Assembly: GCA_014529385.2 (NCBI GenBank)
Contig: CM043969.1
Coordinates: 20,614,946 to 20,678,945, forward strand
DNA: 64,000 bases
Direction of reading: 5' to 3'
Source of the DNA: Adiantum capillus-veneris
Taxonomy: Eukaryota; Streptophyta; Polypodiopsida; Polypodiales; Pteridaceae
Below the pieces are notes generated by a model, which worked only from the letters and a program-made list of their open reading frames with translations, made no database searches and was not told where the DNA came from. The translations under genes were made by a program, and so were the position numbers. The stretch's first letter is position 1, and every line of letters starts with the position of its first letter. This document shows, piece after piece, positions 1 to 13,148 of this stretch.

Positions 1-63
1 CTGCTTGCACTTCTGGCTTTTGGTGCAGTGCTCACATTTCCCGTGGGAAGATAGTGGCCTTTA

Positions 64-345
64 TTATTTCTTCATCTGTGGCTTGAAACCTTCTGATGAA
101 GATGTTAGCCGTATTGCTTCGAGTACCTGCTCTGTGATATGAACTTTCTCATTTGAGGAGATATCTGTTATCTCATAAGGTGTAGCATTCCGCTCCCTTT
201 GTGCTTTCCTTCGAGGCATCCTGTGGTCAATTTCAGCATTGAAAATATCTTTTAACCATTGATCATAACTGTTGGAAAGTTGCAAACTTGACCATAAAAT
301 GAAAAATGAGCAAAACTTTGTCAAATCTACCCCCAACTTGACCAA
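64..345 (-). CDS. Hypothetical ORF, possible C-terminal exon
   Basis: A 93-codon open frame on the minus strand. Its C-terminal half is basic and hydrophilic, with an RRKAQRER stretch followed by an acidic, Ser-rich tail. I do not recognise a family. The N-terminal third looks like chance reading of AT-rich DNA, so any real coding part is probably only the last 55 residues. No promoter or splice evidence fixes a start. It could equally be non-coding. Confidence 0.15.
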   Translation of the reverse strand: MVKLGVDLTKFCSFFILWSSLQLSNSYDQWLKDIFNAEIDHRMPRRKAQRERNATPYEITDISSNEKVHITEQVLEAIRLTSSSEGFKPQMKK

Positions 346-399
346 ATTTCACCACTGCATCTAGGATAACTATAGGCACAAGGATATTGTGTAACGGAT

Positions 400-1640
400 G
401 ATTTCTGGCAAAAAGGAACATGGATCATGATCCATGTTGGGAGGATTTTGAAATTTCATCTAGGGGAAGTTGTTCCTGGGCATATGGAGATGCTACTGTG
501 CAAATTTCTCTCGATATAGGGTTTGAGGTACATGGATCGCGATCCATGTTGGGCAACATTTTGGAAATATGATGATACCATCTAGTAGGGTTCATCTAGA
601 TGATGCCTTGGCTCAAAAATTTGTGATTTGGATCAATGGTTTGACACGGGCTAATTTTTAAAAATCTTTTGCAGACATAGAGAATTTTGGCATTTGAAGT
701 GGATTTTGGAATTCAAATGGCTTGAAACTTCAAGGCTTGGCTTTCTTGAACATACTGGATAAGATGCCATGGGTTTTTATTTGATTGGGCAAAAAGGTAC
801 ATGGATCGCGATCCATGTTGGGAGGAATTTTGACACAGTTTCTTTGCACATAAGTTCCTATAGGTCTTCCTAGTACACTGGTGAATTTTTTTCAGATTTG
901 GACATGTTTTTCCTTAGTTTATCCCATTTTCTAGTTTATGGCCATGTTTTTTCTGTTTTAACCATATCTGTTTCTTGGAACCATTTTTGGGCACATGGTG
1001 TGCCTGATATCTATCATTGCCTTGATTCCCGATGATTTGGGCCTATAGCTCACAGCTTTGCCTGATTCCCTGTCAAATTCCATCAGAATTTAAATTTGTT
1101 TGAGGAGACAAATTGATTCCGGCAAATTTCACCATTTTGCAAGTAGTTTTTTGCTTGGTTTTGATCCTACAAACATTCTTAAGTTACACTTCCTTGTTGA
1201 TAGGCTCCAAGATGAGTGTGAATTATCATGACTAGCTTAAGCAACAATTTGAAAACTTCTCAAGAAATCTGCTTTTAGCCCTCCTTCATAAGTTTTGCTG
1301 GTATCCTACCATTTTTCTTTTCCCTGCATTTTTGTTGGAATATGACCAAAAGACCATTTGCAGACTGAAGGTGGTCAACCAGGAGGATTTGATGATCCTA
1401 AGAGCAATTTTTGTGATTATTTTTGCAGCACCAGTCATATTTATGCATTCCCCAGCTAGTGAGCCACTCCTGCCCTGATTTTGGCAAAAAGGAACATGGA
1501 TTGTGATCTATGTTGGGATGCATTTTGAAATTCGAGCTATAGAAGTTTGTTCTTGACCACCTGCGGCTGCTCCTGTACAAATTAGTTGATTTTAGGGTTT
1601 GAGGAACATGGATCACGATCCATGTTCTAACACCTTTTAT
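400..1640 (+). repeat. Cluster of 20-bp palindromes (ACATGGATCGCGATCCATGT family)
   Basis: Five copies of a perfect or near-perfect palindrome occur at about 419-438 (core TCATGA), 530-549, 799-818, 1494-1513 (two changes) and 1606-1625 (core TCACGA). The commonest form is ACATGGATCGCGATCCATGT. Most are preceded by GG(T/A), often after an A-run, and followed by TGGG or similar, so the copies share one orientation although the core is symmetric. The DNA between them is AT-rich, lacks long frames and is not obviously repeated. A second cluster lies at 23.3-24.5 kb. Confidence 0.85.
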
Positions 1641-1921
1641 TTCTGTTTTTGTCCTGCCTAATTTTGCCAGCTATTTGGGGTCTACTGGTGAAAGGTTTTT
1701 GGTTTTTATGAGTTTTGGAATTTCCCATTGGCCCTGTTAGTTTGCAGATTTTGTGACTTTGTACTACTCTTATCTGTTGTTTTGGCAATGTTGATGCAGT
1801 ATGAGGCATACACACATTTTCTTGTAAGGTTAATGATCATACCTATCAAATCTGGTGTAGTAAGATCTACCGAGGTGGTCGAAGTGGGCAAAAACAAATC
1901 CAGAAACTCTATGATTCTGTG

Positions 1922-1924
<3 letters not shown>

Positions 1925-1996
<72 letters not shown>
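1925..1996. repeat. (CT)n microsatellite
   Basis: An almost pure CT dinucleotide run of about 70 bp. The Leu-Ser and Glu-Arg frames that cross it are artefacts of the repeat. Confidence 0.97.
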
Positions 1997-1999
<3 letters not shown>

Positions 2000-2000
<1 letters not shown>

Positions 2001-3160
2001 GAATGCAAATGATCTTATGTTGCACCATTTGACTATATGTTCTTAGTCTACCCGGAATGCCTCATTCAAACTTACCTCCATTGATCATATGTTGTTCATC
2101 TCACTTGCAGTTCGAACCGTTCTTCATTCTAACACTGGGTTGAAAAATGGCGTTCAATTTGCAGTTTTGATCCTTTAGAAGTTGGCTTAAAATCCATCTT
2201 GTGCTGAATCTTTCCATATTTTCCATGTTCGAAGTTCTTGCTTTGAAGTTTTGGTGTTTGCTTTCAAAAGTCAATTCCGACTTTCCTGGCTTGACTTATC
2301 AACTTTTGTTGATTATCTGTCGTTTTTTGCTTTTTTGTAAGAGAAAATTATTTACAAGTATTATTACTTGGCCAAAATTAGTGTAACCTCCCCTACGTAC
2401 ATATTCTTATCTTGGTATTAGATGGTGTCAGTATGGCTCATGATTATGCTGGCTAAGAGTTTATAAGGCTCTGAAAAACTTGTTTTAAAGAAAAGAAAAT
2501 AAATAATATGATAATAATAATATATACAAATGATAATCCTACTGCATTTTCCCCCCGTCCTAGAGTGAGTTATCCCAGACAAACACGTGTTAGACTGCAT
2601 GGGAACAAAGCACATGTCTATAATGCATCGCCGTATAGTGTGGCTCTATGATGTTGATGGAGGATACGCATGGGAAACAAAATGCTGAACAATATGTTCA
2701 GTGTCTGTTGGTGGCGATGTCACATTGAAGCTGCATGGTCTGAACAGTAGTAATTGTAGAAGACGCGCCATGTGTTTGACGATGACCTGCAAAAGTTTTG
2801 ATGCTGTTGGTTGTTTTGCTTGAGGGCTTTGTTCTGGTTGCCACTGAGATTGCTTGCTTGTGGATTCCCTAGAAGAGGCATCGTGTGAGGGTGGATGCAT
2901 GATTAGGTGGCCCGGTTTTAACCGGTTCAAAGTTGCTTTTGGAGGCTTAAAATTTAGGGGGTATGAAACTGGTGTTCTGGGCAAGAATTTTTTGAATTAA
3001 ATAATCGTGTGGAGGATTCAAAAACACGTGTGGAGCCCACATCAGAACGAATGTTCAGTCGAATGTTTTCATGATTGTGACTTCTCTGTATATCTGTGCC
3101 TTTCTCCTTCTACGCCTTTCTCAGCTCACTCTACAGCCCCCTGTGCATGCTGCTTATCCT
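2000..3160. other. Intergenic DNA upstream of the 3.2-kb locus
   Basis: No convincing gene. A 112-codon minus-strand frame at 2646-2984 has no recognisable domain and lies where the promoter of the downstream plus-strand locus would be. I see no clear TATA box at a plausible distance from the ATG at 3164. Confidence 0.4.
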
Positions 3161-3357
3161 ACTCTATGGATAGCAACCTAAGAAAGAGCCCAAGGAATGC
3201 AGCCCGACAGGTCTCCCCCACAAAGACCCGACATTCTCCCACGAAGGTATGTCACCTCTCTCTGTCTCTCTCTGTTTGTGTACAACGGGCCTGTATGTGT
3301 AGTAGAGTACTGAGGTGTGGATACATTGAGTAATGAATATGGATTTATTCATTTCAG

Positions 3358-4166
3358 AGACAGAAGTTACAGCCTCCTCCTAAAATCAGCCGCTTTGTTC
3401 ACCCCAAGGATGTGGAGGTGCCATTAAAGGCATTCTGCACGACAAAGGAGGATTTTCACAGGGAATATGGGTTAAATCTTGAGGGGAAAGATGTTAGGAA
3501 GTTGACAGATGCAGATGTGACCATATCCGACTGGATGAAAGTTTTCACGTGTCTTCCAATGAAGGAGAAAAAATTGCCGATAAAAACAGCAAGGCCGGAT
3601 CACTATAAGGCACTCTACCAGCTCTACAAGTAGGTGTACCAATCCAAACCACCAAACTATTTGTTGGGAGTCAAGTTTGCACGCGGATATGTTTATTTCG
3701 TATGCACAGGTCCGATAAAGTGGTCTGAGTTTGCATCTCAGGTGGTGAAGAATGTGACCAATGAAGGTCACTTAGATAGGAAAAGAGAACAATGGAAGTT
3801 AAAGACTTCCCAAGTATCCATAGGAACCCCAAGTGGTTCTGCCATCTTCTTAGTAAATACCCCATCCGGAAGTACACCAGTCGGAAGTGGGCTTTTTGCA
3901 ACTACTCAGTCTGCATTTAGTGTTGAAGTATCCACTTCCTTGCAAGAACTTCTTGTTGAGGTTAGAAAATCTCATGACAATGTATCAGCCGAGTGTCAGA
4001 AGGCTAAGGATTCAGTGGTCAAATCTATTGCTAATGTGCACCGTTACGAGGGTGCCCTTGACACCATCCGAATGCACTTTCCTGACGATGCCAATGTACC
4101 AACAGGCTTGCTTGACAGCCTCCAAGAAAAATTTGACCAAGCAAAATCCACCCTATAGCAGGCACA
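3358..4166 (+). pseudogene. Helical N-terminal exon region of the 3.2-6.75 kb locus
   Basis: The frame encodes a charged region (VHPKDVEVPLKAF onward), then TAG at 3631, then continues in the same frame to TAG 4156 with a Gly/Ser/Thr stretch and a probable coiled coil near residues SLQEKFDQAKSTL. A GTATGC donor follows at 4167. The next exon opens with ELSKCLEREE, which continues the heptad-like pattern. This supports the intron and treats the TAG at 4156 as a lesion. Family not recognised. Confidence 0.5.
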
Positions 4167-4650
4167 CGTATGCTTTTAACTCCATCTGATTGTAGTATAA
4201 TACCTGCAAAGTACCATAAGGTATGATTTTTCATACCGGTAGGATTATATCATATTCGGTAAGGGTAGATGACAATACCGGTAGGATGTTATCATACCGG
4301 TAGGATCATACCCTACCGGTATGATTACATCCTACCAGTATGATAACATCCTACCAGTATGGTTACATCCGATCGGTATGATAAAATCCAACCGGTTTGA
4401 TGTTAAGATTCCGGTATAATGTTATCCTACCGGTATGATGTTACCGGATGTTATCCTACCGGTATGATGTTATACTATCCAGTATAATAACATTATACCG
4501 GTGGGATAACATCATACCGGCAGGATGTAATCATACCGGTATGATAACATCATTATACCGATTTTCAAGCATTCATACCGATTTTATACCTGTTTGACAT
4601 TGTCTGATAACAGTTTGACATTGTTTGATAACAGAGGTCTCTTGCCTACA
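4167..4650 (+). repeat. Putative intron filled with an ATACCGGTAT tandem array
   Basis: Between a GTATGC donor (4167) and a TGCCTACAG acceptor (4650) lies an array at about 4205-4590. Its units are 20-30 bp variants of CATACCGGTAGGAT and ATACCGGTATGAT, alternating in orientation. ACCGGT is palindromic, so neighbouring units can pair. The same core recurs in the arrays at 7.06-7.66 and 12.55-13.05 kb. Confidence 0.75.
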
Positions 4651-5009
4651 GGAAGAATTATCCAAATGCTTGGAGCGTGAGGAAACCTTTGGTCTCTATG
4701 TCATGTTTGTGACAGACATGATTAGTCAACCAATGCTACCTGAAACCATAGTCTTGCCTGCACGAGTTGCAGCTCCTGGACATAGTGTTGTTCTCATTGA
4801 TGTGTGCAATGCTTGTGGTGTAAAAATTCATGATCACAATCGCTCAAGCTATGTTGTTCTATTGCCTTATTCACATGCATACCATGCATTCTGCTATGCT
4901 CACTTGGCTGAGAAAGGAAAGTGCATGCTTAAGGATTGCCCCAAAGTTATTTCTGCAGAAGACCAATCCCTTCTAAAGAAGAAGCCAGTTGAACCATGCC
5001 CAAAAACAG
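4651..5009 (+). pseudogene. Cys/His-rich (RING- or ribbon-like) exon
   Basis: The open frame contains C-x2-C (CNACG, first Cys codon at 4805), then after about 25 residues H-x-F-C-x2-H (YHAFCYAHL), then C-x4-C (KCMLKDCPK). The spacing resembles a RING-type or related zinc-binding fold that binds metal through Cys and His. This exon has no internal stop. It is probably followed by a GTGAGA donor near 5010. Family assignment is by motif only. Confidence 0.5.
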
Positions 5010-5032
5010 GTGAGAAAATTGTTTCGATGGGT

Positions 5033-5110
5033 AATCAGGTGGTTGATTTTTGTTTTCTCTGATGTTTTTTCAGGTGGTTGATTTTTGTCTTCTCTGATGT
5101 TTTTTCATAG
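5033..5110 (+). repeat. 37-bp tandem duplication over a splice acceptor
   Basis: The segment AGGTGGTTGATTTTTG plus its T-rich continuation occurs twice back to back with one or two differences. Each copy ends in TTTTTTCA followed by GG or TAG. The second copy supplies the likely acceptor (TTTTTTCATAG, ending at 5110), so the duplication has created two candidate acceptors. Confidence 0.7.
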
Positions 5111-5701
5111 TCAAGATGCTTCAGAACTACTGCCGGTAAAGACAGAGGGAACGATGCAGTGACGCCTGCATACAAGACACCTGTGGAGGTATTTCTTGAT
5201 GAAAATGTCCCTGGTAATGCTGAGAAACCTGTTTCGGAAACAACAGAAGAAGAACAAAAGTTTGAGGTAAAGGAGCAGAGTACGACTGGTGCTGAAGGGA
5301 AAACCTAGAATGAGGAAGACGATGTGTTGCTAGACACTGGCGTGCGGGTGACAAGATCAAAGACCCCAAGAAAATGAGGCCAACGTGGCAAGAGTAAGTT
5401 TTTTCATTGACTATGGCTCTAATAAGTGATCTTTTGTTGCACAACTTTCTAAAGCTGATGGTCGTGTAGATGTCACGCTGGAGGGAAGTCCTGAGGAGAC
5501 CCTTGCTCAGCATATAAGAAAGGCAAAAATAAAAAAAATCGAGAAGACTGGAGATGAGAAGCCTGAAATGGAGCAAAAAATCAAGGAAGAGGAAGAGACC
5601 CAGGGGCAGCCAGAAGAGGAGATGGACATGGAAGACACTAAGGAGATGCAGAATACCGGCACAAGTTCTGACCCTAAACCCAGAGCCTGCAAAAGATTAT
5701 A
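5111..5701 (+). pseudogene. Acidic linker exons of the 3.2-6.75 kb locus
   Basis: The first block (5111 to about 5392) is rich in Glu, Thr and Lys, with TAG at 5306 and TGA at 5375. It ends at AGA|GTAAGT. After an acceptor at 5467-5469 a second block continues (EETLAQHIRKAKIKKIEKTG, then Glu-rich) to TAG 5699-5701. The low-complexity acidic composition suggests a disordered linker. No enzyme motif is visible. Confidence 0.45.
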
Positions 5702-5891
5702 GTTTGCCCCCCCTATGTTTCTTTTTATGTAATCACTTCTGAAATTAATATAACTTTCTTTCCCATTCGATGTCTCTTTCATCTTGTGCCTAATTTTTGA
5801 ACATTGTGTAATTTTATTGTATGATTTCTATCTATAGATATGTCCTAATTGCATATTTAAATTTGAGTCTTGTGTAATTTTTCATCTGCAG

Positions 5892-6751
5892 ATATGTTTT
5901 CAGTTGAAGAATAGCGCCTTGCAGATAGGTTCAGGTCTGACAAGTAGAATGGCAGGGCTGACATTGGTGCAATATGGAAGTGGGTGTTGTCTCCTGCAGT
6001 GCTTGTGTTTCCTCTATGGTTTAGACTAATTAAAAGAATCCCACTGATATGGTCAATTCCACCACCTCCATTGAGCATCCAGCGTAGGGTTCTCATTTTG
6101 GACCTTAATGGATTACTGCTCAAGAAATTTGATGGAAAATATGGTGAAGAATTGCCCTACTGGCCAGAAATGCGGTATGTTGTTGAAGGGGATAAATAGT
6201 TTTGGGTAAGGCCCGATGCAGAAGTGTTTCTGAATTTTTGTTTCAGATGGTTCAAAGTGTGGATATGGTGCTACTGCGAGTTTGAGAAGCTCAAACGCAC
6301 GCTAGCGACAGTGTTCCCTGACCACCACAAAAGATTCAATAGAGTGGTAAGTCAGGCGCAGTGCACAAGGGCCCCTTTTAAATTGGGCGCGGCAGATAAA
6401 CCAATGTTCCACAAGAATCTTGAAAATTTTCCTGACCTACCACCTGACAAACTTATCTTTGATGATTCTGGATATAAGCTAATGTTTAATCCATTGGGGT
6501 CATTTCTTGTTTTTTCCAAGCTAGAAAAGCAGTCTAAAGAAGTGCGCGCCTGTTTTCTGTCAACCACTGTCATAAACTGGCTGGCACACTGGTTGTACTC
6601 TAAGAACAGAATTGAGTATACAAAGAGGACTGTAATTTGTGCAGACGGACAACCTGATGACACCTATGTGCGTCGTTTTTATTGGAAATGGCGGATTGAC
6701 TTTTTCAAGAAGAAAGGAATAGATTTTTTTAATAAAAAGAAAGCTTCATAA
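5892..6751 (+). pseudogene. FCP1-like HAD domain relic (copy 1)
   Basis: The domain runs in the order of FCP1/NIF-type HAD proteins. Motif I region is VLILDLNGLLL (about 6098-6130). Then VRPDAEVFLNFCFRWFKVWI, and a motif-IV-like LIFDDSG followed by NPLGSF. Active HAD phosphatases use D-x-D in motif I; here it is D-L-N, as I recall for a plant subfamily carrying LDLNGLL, so phosphatase activity is uncertain. In-frame TAG codons lie at 5912, 5945 and 6197, the last between motif I and the VRPDA block. The frame after 6199 is open for 184 codons to the stop ending at 6751. Two related relics lie at 53.9-56.2 kb. Confidence 0.65.
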
Positions 6752-6924
6752 AGTCTGTGAAGTGGGCGACTTTTGTCGATGTATTTTTTTGTCAATGGAT
6801 GTAAATAGAGAATTACTCAGTCTTCTTGTCAATCAATGTAACAGAATTCATGTATAATACATTGACAAGCAAGTTGCACGGAAATACGTTGTTTTCTATA
6901 TTTGAAGTATCTTGCAAATAAAAG

Positions 6925-7888
<964 letters not shown>

Positions 7889-7936
7889 TAGATAGATAGA
7901 TAGATTTTATTATCGTCCTCGGAGGTCAAATATGAC

Positions 7937-10450
7937 CTATGGGACCAAAGTTACATGTGATGTAGTTTGTGTATGGCTGATGAGTGACTCTCGATGCTCC
8001 AGAATTGTAGTGATGAGAGTCGCAATGGAGAGACCACACTTTGGCTGGGAGAGGAAAGTGTGTAGGTCTAAGTTATGGCTGAAAATGTGAGAGAAGCAAG
8101 TTCGGATGTGATCAAAAGCTGAGCACTCTAGTAGTGTATGGTACTCAGACTCTCGAACTTGCAGTGAGCATAATGTGCACAATCGATTTGACTCTTCTCC
8201 ATTGCCCCAACGCCCTATCTCGCATCGAAGGAAATGGGAGCTAAGCCGAATTGCTGCGATAGTGCGTATCGCGGACAAGGGAATAGGCTCAAGCATGTAA
8301 GTGTGAGTACGGTTTCCTCTCTCAGCGAAGAACATGGTTTTGTAGTTGGGGGCAATATAGGTGGTGTAATGTATGAAGCGTGACCCACTGGATTTCTCCC
8401 AAGCCGTAATACATTGGCATTGTAGAAAAGCTTCATTCACTTGAGAGTCAATTGAAGCATCATGTAGCAAGTGTAATGCATCCCATCTCCCAAACCACTT
8501 CTTTATGTCTTGCATCCATCCCGTGCTCAAGATCTTGCTTTTATGCCTCTTTTGAACTTTTTTGCTTGCTTCCCATGCAATTGTAGGAAGTCGATGTGAG
8601 GGGTTTTGACGCATCTTTATCATGTACTCCACAACCCTTTCCATGCCCATAACCTCAATTGGAAGAGATCCCAACTCAAGAAGTAGGAGCATATATGGTG
8701 TTTGTGTCTTAACTTGGAGAAAGTTTGTAAGAAAACGCTTTTGGACATTCTCAAACTCTTTCCAAGTAGACTTTGAGATACTCCCGCCCCACACTTCAAC
8801 TCCATAAAGAAGAACCGGTGTCACCAATGCATCAAAAAGATACTTCTTGAGAACCCAACACTTGATGTTTCCCACATTACACATGTTCTCAAATTCATAA
8901 TATGCTCTCTTTCCTGCTTCCAAACGACGCATAGCACATTCATGCCACTTGTGATTGGATGGAACCTCAAGGCCAAGGTACTTAAAGCTCTCAACAACTT
9001 CAAGTGTCTCGTTGTTGTACACAATGCATGGCTTCTCCTTATGGTTGGTTTTCACAAGCATAACCTTTGTTTTGGATTCATTTACAATCAGCCCACTATG
9101 CAAGCAAAAGTTCTCAAGGACAACCATAAGCTTTTGTGCATCTTCTAAAGTGTGTGCTAGAAGCACTACATCATCCGCATACAACAAAAGCATGATTACC
9201 GCATTGCAAATAGTGACCTCTTCAATGCCTTCTTCTTGCATAAAGTCAAGTACCATTTGTTCCAATTGATCGATGCATAGACCAAAGAGAGTTGGTGACA
9301 ATGGACATCCTTGTTTAACCCCAATAGTTCTTACAAAAATTTCTGAAATTTCTCTTCCCATGCGCAATTGACAAATCACCTTCTCATAGATTTGAGAAAC
9401 CGCAAGCATAAACTCACTTGGCACTTGGAGTTCTTCCATCCTTCTCCACAAATTGTTACGTGGAATCATATCAAAAGCTTTCTTAAAGTCCACAAAACAA
9501 CAATACAATCACTTGCCTTTCAACCGACTTTCCTCCATGAGAACACGAAGAGTGACAAGATGATCAATGGTGCTATGGCATCGACGAAAACTCGCTTGTC
9601 CCTTTGCACGCTTGTCATTCTCTTCAGCCCAATCACTCAATTTCATCTCCATTATGCACCCAAACAACTTTGCCATAAGAGACCCAATCATTATAGTCCG
9701 ATAGTTGCTTACATTCTTTACATCCCCTCCTTTATGCAAAGGCTTAACCCAATTAGTACTCCAATCATAAGGTATACCATGTTGAAGTGCAAGGTTGAAC
9801 ATATCACACATCCACTCATGGGTAAAATCTCCTGTCCATTTGATCATCTCCGGCTTGATACCTTGAAGATCTCCCGCTTTGCGAGTGGCCAACTTTTCAA
9901 GCCCACCGCATACATCCTCAATAGTAAAAAAAGACGGCATACATGGGAGTGAACCATAAAATGGCATTTTTTCAGTATTTGCTTGCTCATATAATTGCCT
10001 ACAATGTGTGTACATATCCACTAGACTCAAGTTACCAAAATTCTCAACCCGCTTGCCTCTCAAGTTTCTCCAAAATCTTCCACATGCATGTGCCTTTTCT
10101 TGGACTTGAAATTCTTGTTGCTTTACTTCCCATCTTCTTCTCTTCTTTTGAATCAATGCCTTGTATGAATGCAAATGACTTTGATAGTTGTCTTTGTCCA
10201 TAGTTGCATCAACCTTTTTCAAGGACTTTTGAGCATCTTGACATTCTTTATCAAACCACCATTTGCGTGATCTATCTTTGTTGATACCATGGAGATGCTT
10301 TATGGCAAAGCATTCTTCCGCACAATAACAAATAGCTTTTTTGAAAGCTGCCCATTTAGTTTCCAATGGTGCATCACATTGAAGCTTTGTCATCGATAAT
10401 TTTTGCTCAACCATTTCAATGTACATTGGTGCCCGTTTGAATCCATACAT
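7937..10450 (-). pseudogene. LINE ORF2, reverse transcriptase and C-terminal CCHC finger
   Basis: The frame carries the non-LTR RT blocks: WSTNWVKPLHKGGD, YRTIMIGS, a block with FVDFKKAFDMIPR, GVKQGCPLSPTLFGL, and the catalytic LLYADDVVLL (YADD at 9,170-9,181). The C-terminus has C-x2-C-x10-H-x4-C (CTLCSLQ to LLEC), the zf-RVT type finger of plant LINEs. No RNase H is seen. A TGA at 9,509-9,511 interrupts the frame where copy 2 has CGA, a CpG transition. Confidence 0.88.
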
Positions 10451-10489
10451 AGTGATAACTTCTCTTTCCTTTGGCTGAGATTATCATGC

Positions 10490-11329
10490 TTAGTTGCTTC
10501 TCCACATCAAAAGGTCAATACATAAGGTGCGATGGTCAGATTCCGGGGTCCATTGACCAAACATAAAACTCTTTATGCGATACATGATGGCTTCAGAGAG
10601 TAGCATATAGTCAATCACACTATCCCCATTATGTCTCCTACATGTAAATCCATTGGTTCCACTCCACAAAGATACACCATTGGCAATGAGCATGCCCGTG
10701 CTATTACACATGTGTAAAAGTAACTTTCCATAGTGATTCGGCTCTTTCTCATCCATTGAAGTACGATCATACAAGTGAACTTCCTCCGACTCCCTTGAAA
10801 TGTATGGCATATCAAATTGTTGAGTGTCATGTTGCAATGTTTTTGTGCGAGCATTCATATCCCCAAATACAATAACATCACCTTCACCTTTGAAATAAGC
10901 AATGTCCTCTTCCAAATCAGAAAATGGTTGATCTCTATCCATGCAAGCATAAAAGGGAGAATCATGATGAGGAATGTAGCAACCGGCTACAAAAATGGGT
11001 GCTCTTTTTGGTGTCATAATTTTTAGCCATACATAACGTTTGTACTTGTCATCTTTCACAATTGATACAAGATCTTCCAATCCTTTCTTAACCATACATG
11101 CTAACCCTCCTTGTCCTCTTCGTTGCTTGAGATTCTTTGACCACATCAATGAATGTACATTGTAATCCTCCAAGCCGTTAATCCTTTGTGTATCATGCTC
11201 CCAAGTTTTAACAAGAAGTACAACATCGGCTTTGCTTGTTAGTTCATCAATGCCAACCCCCGCATTCCATGGGTATCCATTACAATTCCAAAAGCATATT
11301 TTCAATTGTAACTCGGTCTCATAGGTCAC
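10490..11329 (-). pseudogene. LINE ORF2, endonuclease domain (APE/EEP type)
   Basis: This domain nicks target DNA to prime reverse transcription. Visible motifs are ICFWNCNG at the N-terminus, VFGDMNAR in the middle, SVIDYML and the C-terminal SDHR. The usual catalytic Glu after the first strand is replaced in this copy: the stretch reads VLLVKTWEHD where LLxET is expected. Three stops (TAA 10,490, TGA 10,484, TAA 10,481) separate it in the same frame from the reverse transcriptase part. Confidence 0.8.
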
Positions 11330-11335
11330 GCATCT

Positions 11336-12286
11336 CTATTTCCTTGAGAGACTTGCCTCCTCCTTGGGCACATTTTCTTCATGAGAGACCTCCTTGTTTT
11401 TATTATTCTTTTCCTCATATGCCTTGCGACGCATATTTTGTTGCTTAATAGTGCGATCTTCACATACAAAACATTTTGTATCCCTCAGATAGATCCAACT
11501 ATTATCAAGGATAATCTTTTGCTTGGTCTCATCCGGCATGGTGCATACAATTGGCCGTTCTCCCGAGCGAGGAGCTCCTTGCTTCCCCACTCTATGTGCT
11601 CCATAGACCATAACTCAGGACATGCCAAACTGGGTTTTGAAGAAATCTTCAATAACAATGGCAAGAGAAGGAGGTGTCTCTAACTTCTCTTCGGGAATTC
11701 CACGAATAAAAATGTTCTTGGAACGTCGCTCCCGTTCCTTCAACTCCTCCACATCCACATTCTCAACATTCTTTGTTTGAACCATAGCTTGCATGAGTGA
11801 GGAATTAGAAACCACATTGCTACCACATACATCAGTCCAAGACTTGTTTGTGCATACATTTTTCATGTCGCATACATCCCGGCTCATAGTGTCAAATTTC
11901 TCCTCTTTCAATACATGGTCATGCTCTACTTTGCTCATCCGCTCCTTCAAAGCATTCAAGTCCACAAGAGAGCATTTACATTCCTTGACTTCCGCTTCAA
12001 GTTGCATCAAACGTGGTGTTTGCATCTCAAGTGTCCTCTTGAGATTCTCATTCTCAACCACAAGTACCCTTAGTGTGCCATTCTCCATTGCAAGTGCTCG
12101 TAAGTCCTCGCCTTGTTTGTTTACGGTCTCTTGCAATGATACCAAGTACGCCATGATCATGGTTTTCGATGTCGTTGGTTGGGTGGTTGTGTTGCTATCT
12201 CCACACTTAGGAGATTTTGGATCATTTTCCACAATGGTTGTGGACCTTGTTGAAGAAGAAGAACCCTTGCGAGTGCTGGAAGACAT
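11336..12286 (-). pseudogene. LINE ORF1: coiled coil plus L1-type RNA-binding domain
   Basis: ORF1 proteins coat LINE RNA. The N-terminus is Ser/Thr-rich. A long heptad-like region follows (ALAMENGTLRVLVVENENL and on), then RRSKNIFIRGIPEE, which matches the start of the L1 ORF1 RRM-like domain. After an in-frame TGA (11,612-11,614) the frame continues with AHRVGK and RPIVCTMPDETKQKIIL, as in the second half of that domain, and ends with a Lys/Glu-rich tail at TAG 11,336-11,338. ATG 12,286 is the first start after the 5' UTR. Confidence 0.75.
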
Positions 12287-12518
12287 TGTATGTAAAATAG
12301 GAGATGGGAATCAATTTTGTTGAGCCTATTCACTTCGGAAATGCTGCTACAGAAACGCCTTCCATAACTCTGAAAATTTGTGTCTTTACATCAATGCGTA
12401 GAGGACTTCATGCTCTTCGATTGAGGCTATAGATCACCCAAATCAGAGTTCGGATGAAGAAGTTATGATCAAAAGAGTGGACTGCTGTCTACTAGGTCAA
12501 AAAACGGCTGCGTTTTTT

Positions 12519-13113
<595 letters not shown>

Positions 13114-13148
13114 GAGAGGGAGACATTTCAGTTTACAGTTAAAGGTAG

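Larger units (their letters stand above)
3164..6751 (+). pseudogene. Multi-exon relic: Cys/His domain plus FCP1-like HAD domain
   Basis: Coherent protein segments in one direction, joined by plausible GT-AG introns, suggest a single decayed gene. Exon 1 starts at ATG 3164 and ends at a GTATGT donor (3247); the acceptor TTTCAG ends at 3357. A basic N-terminus is followed by a helical region to 4166, a Cys/His-rich domain (4651-5009), an acidic linker (5111-5701) and a C-terminal HAD domain (5892-6751). In-frame stops are TAG at 3631, 4156, 5306, 5912, 5945 and 6197, plus TGA at 5375. TAG 5699-5701 ends the acidic exon and could be a real terminator, so the HAD part may be a separate gene. Joining all blocks is inference; transcript data would decide. 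HAD-like FCP1 proteins are normally protein phosphatases, but motif I here is degenerate. Confidence 0.6.

Noticed and set aside
3631-6199. Reassigned UAG codon or nuclear U-to-C editing
   Set aside because: Methylation-driven CAG to TAG decay is simpler. U-to-C editing is known from plant organelles only, and other loci here also have TGA, TAA and frameshifts.
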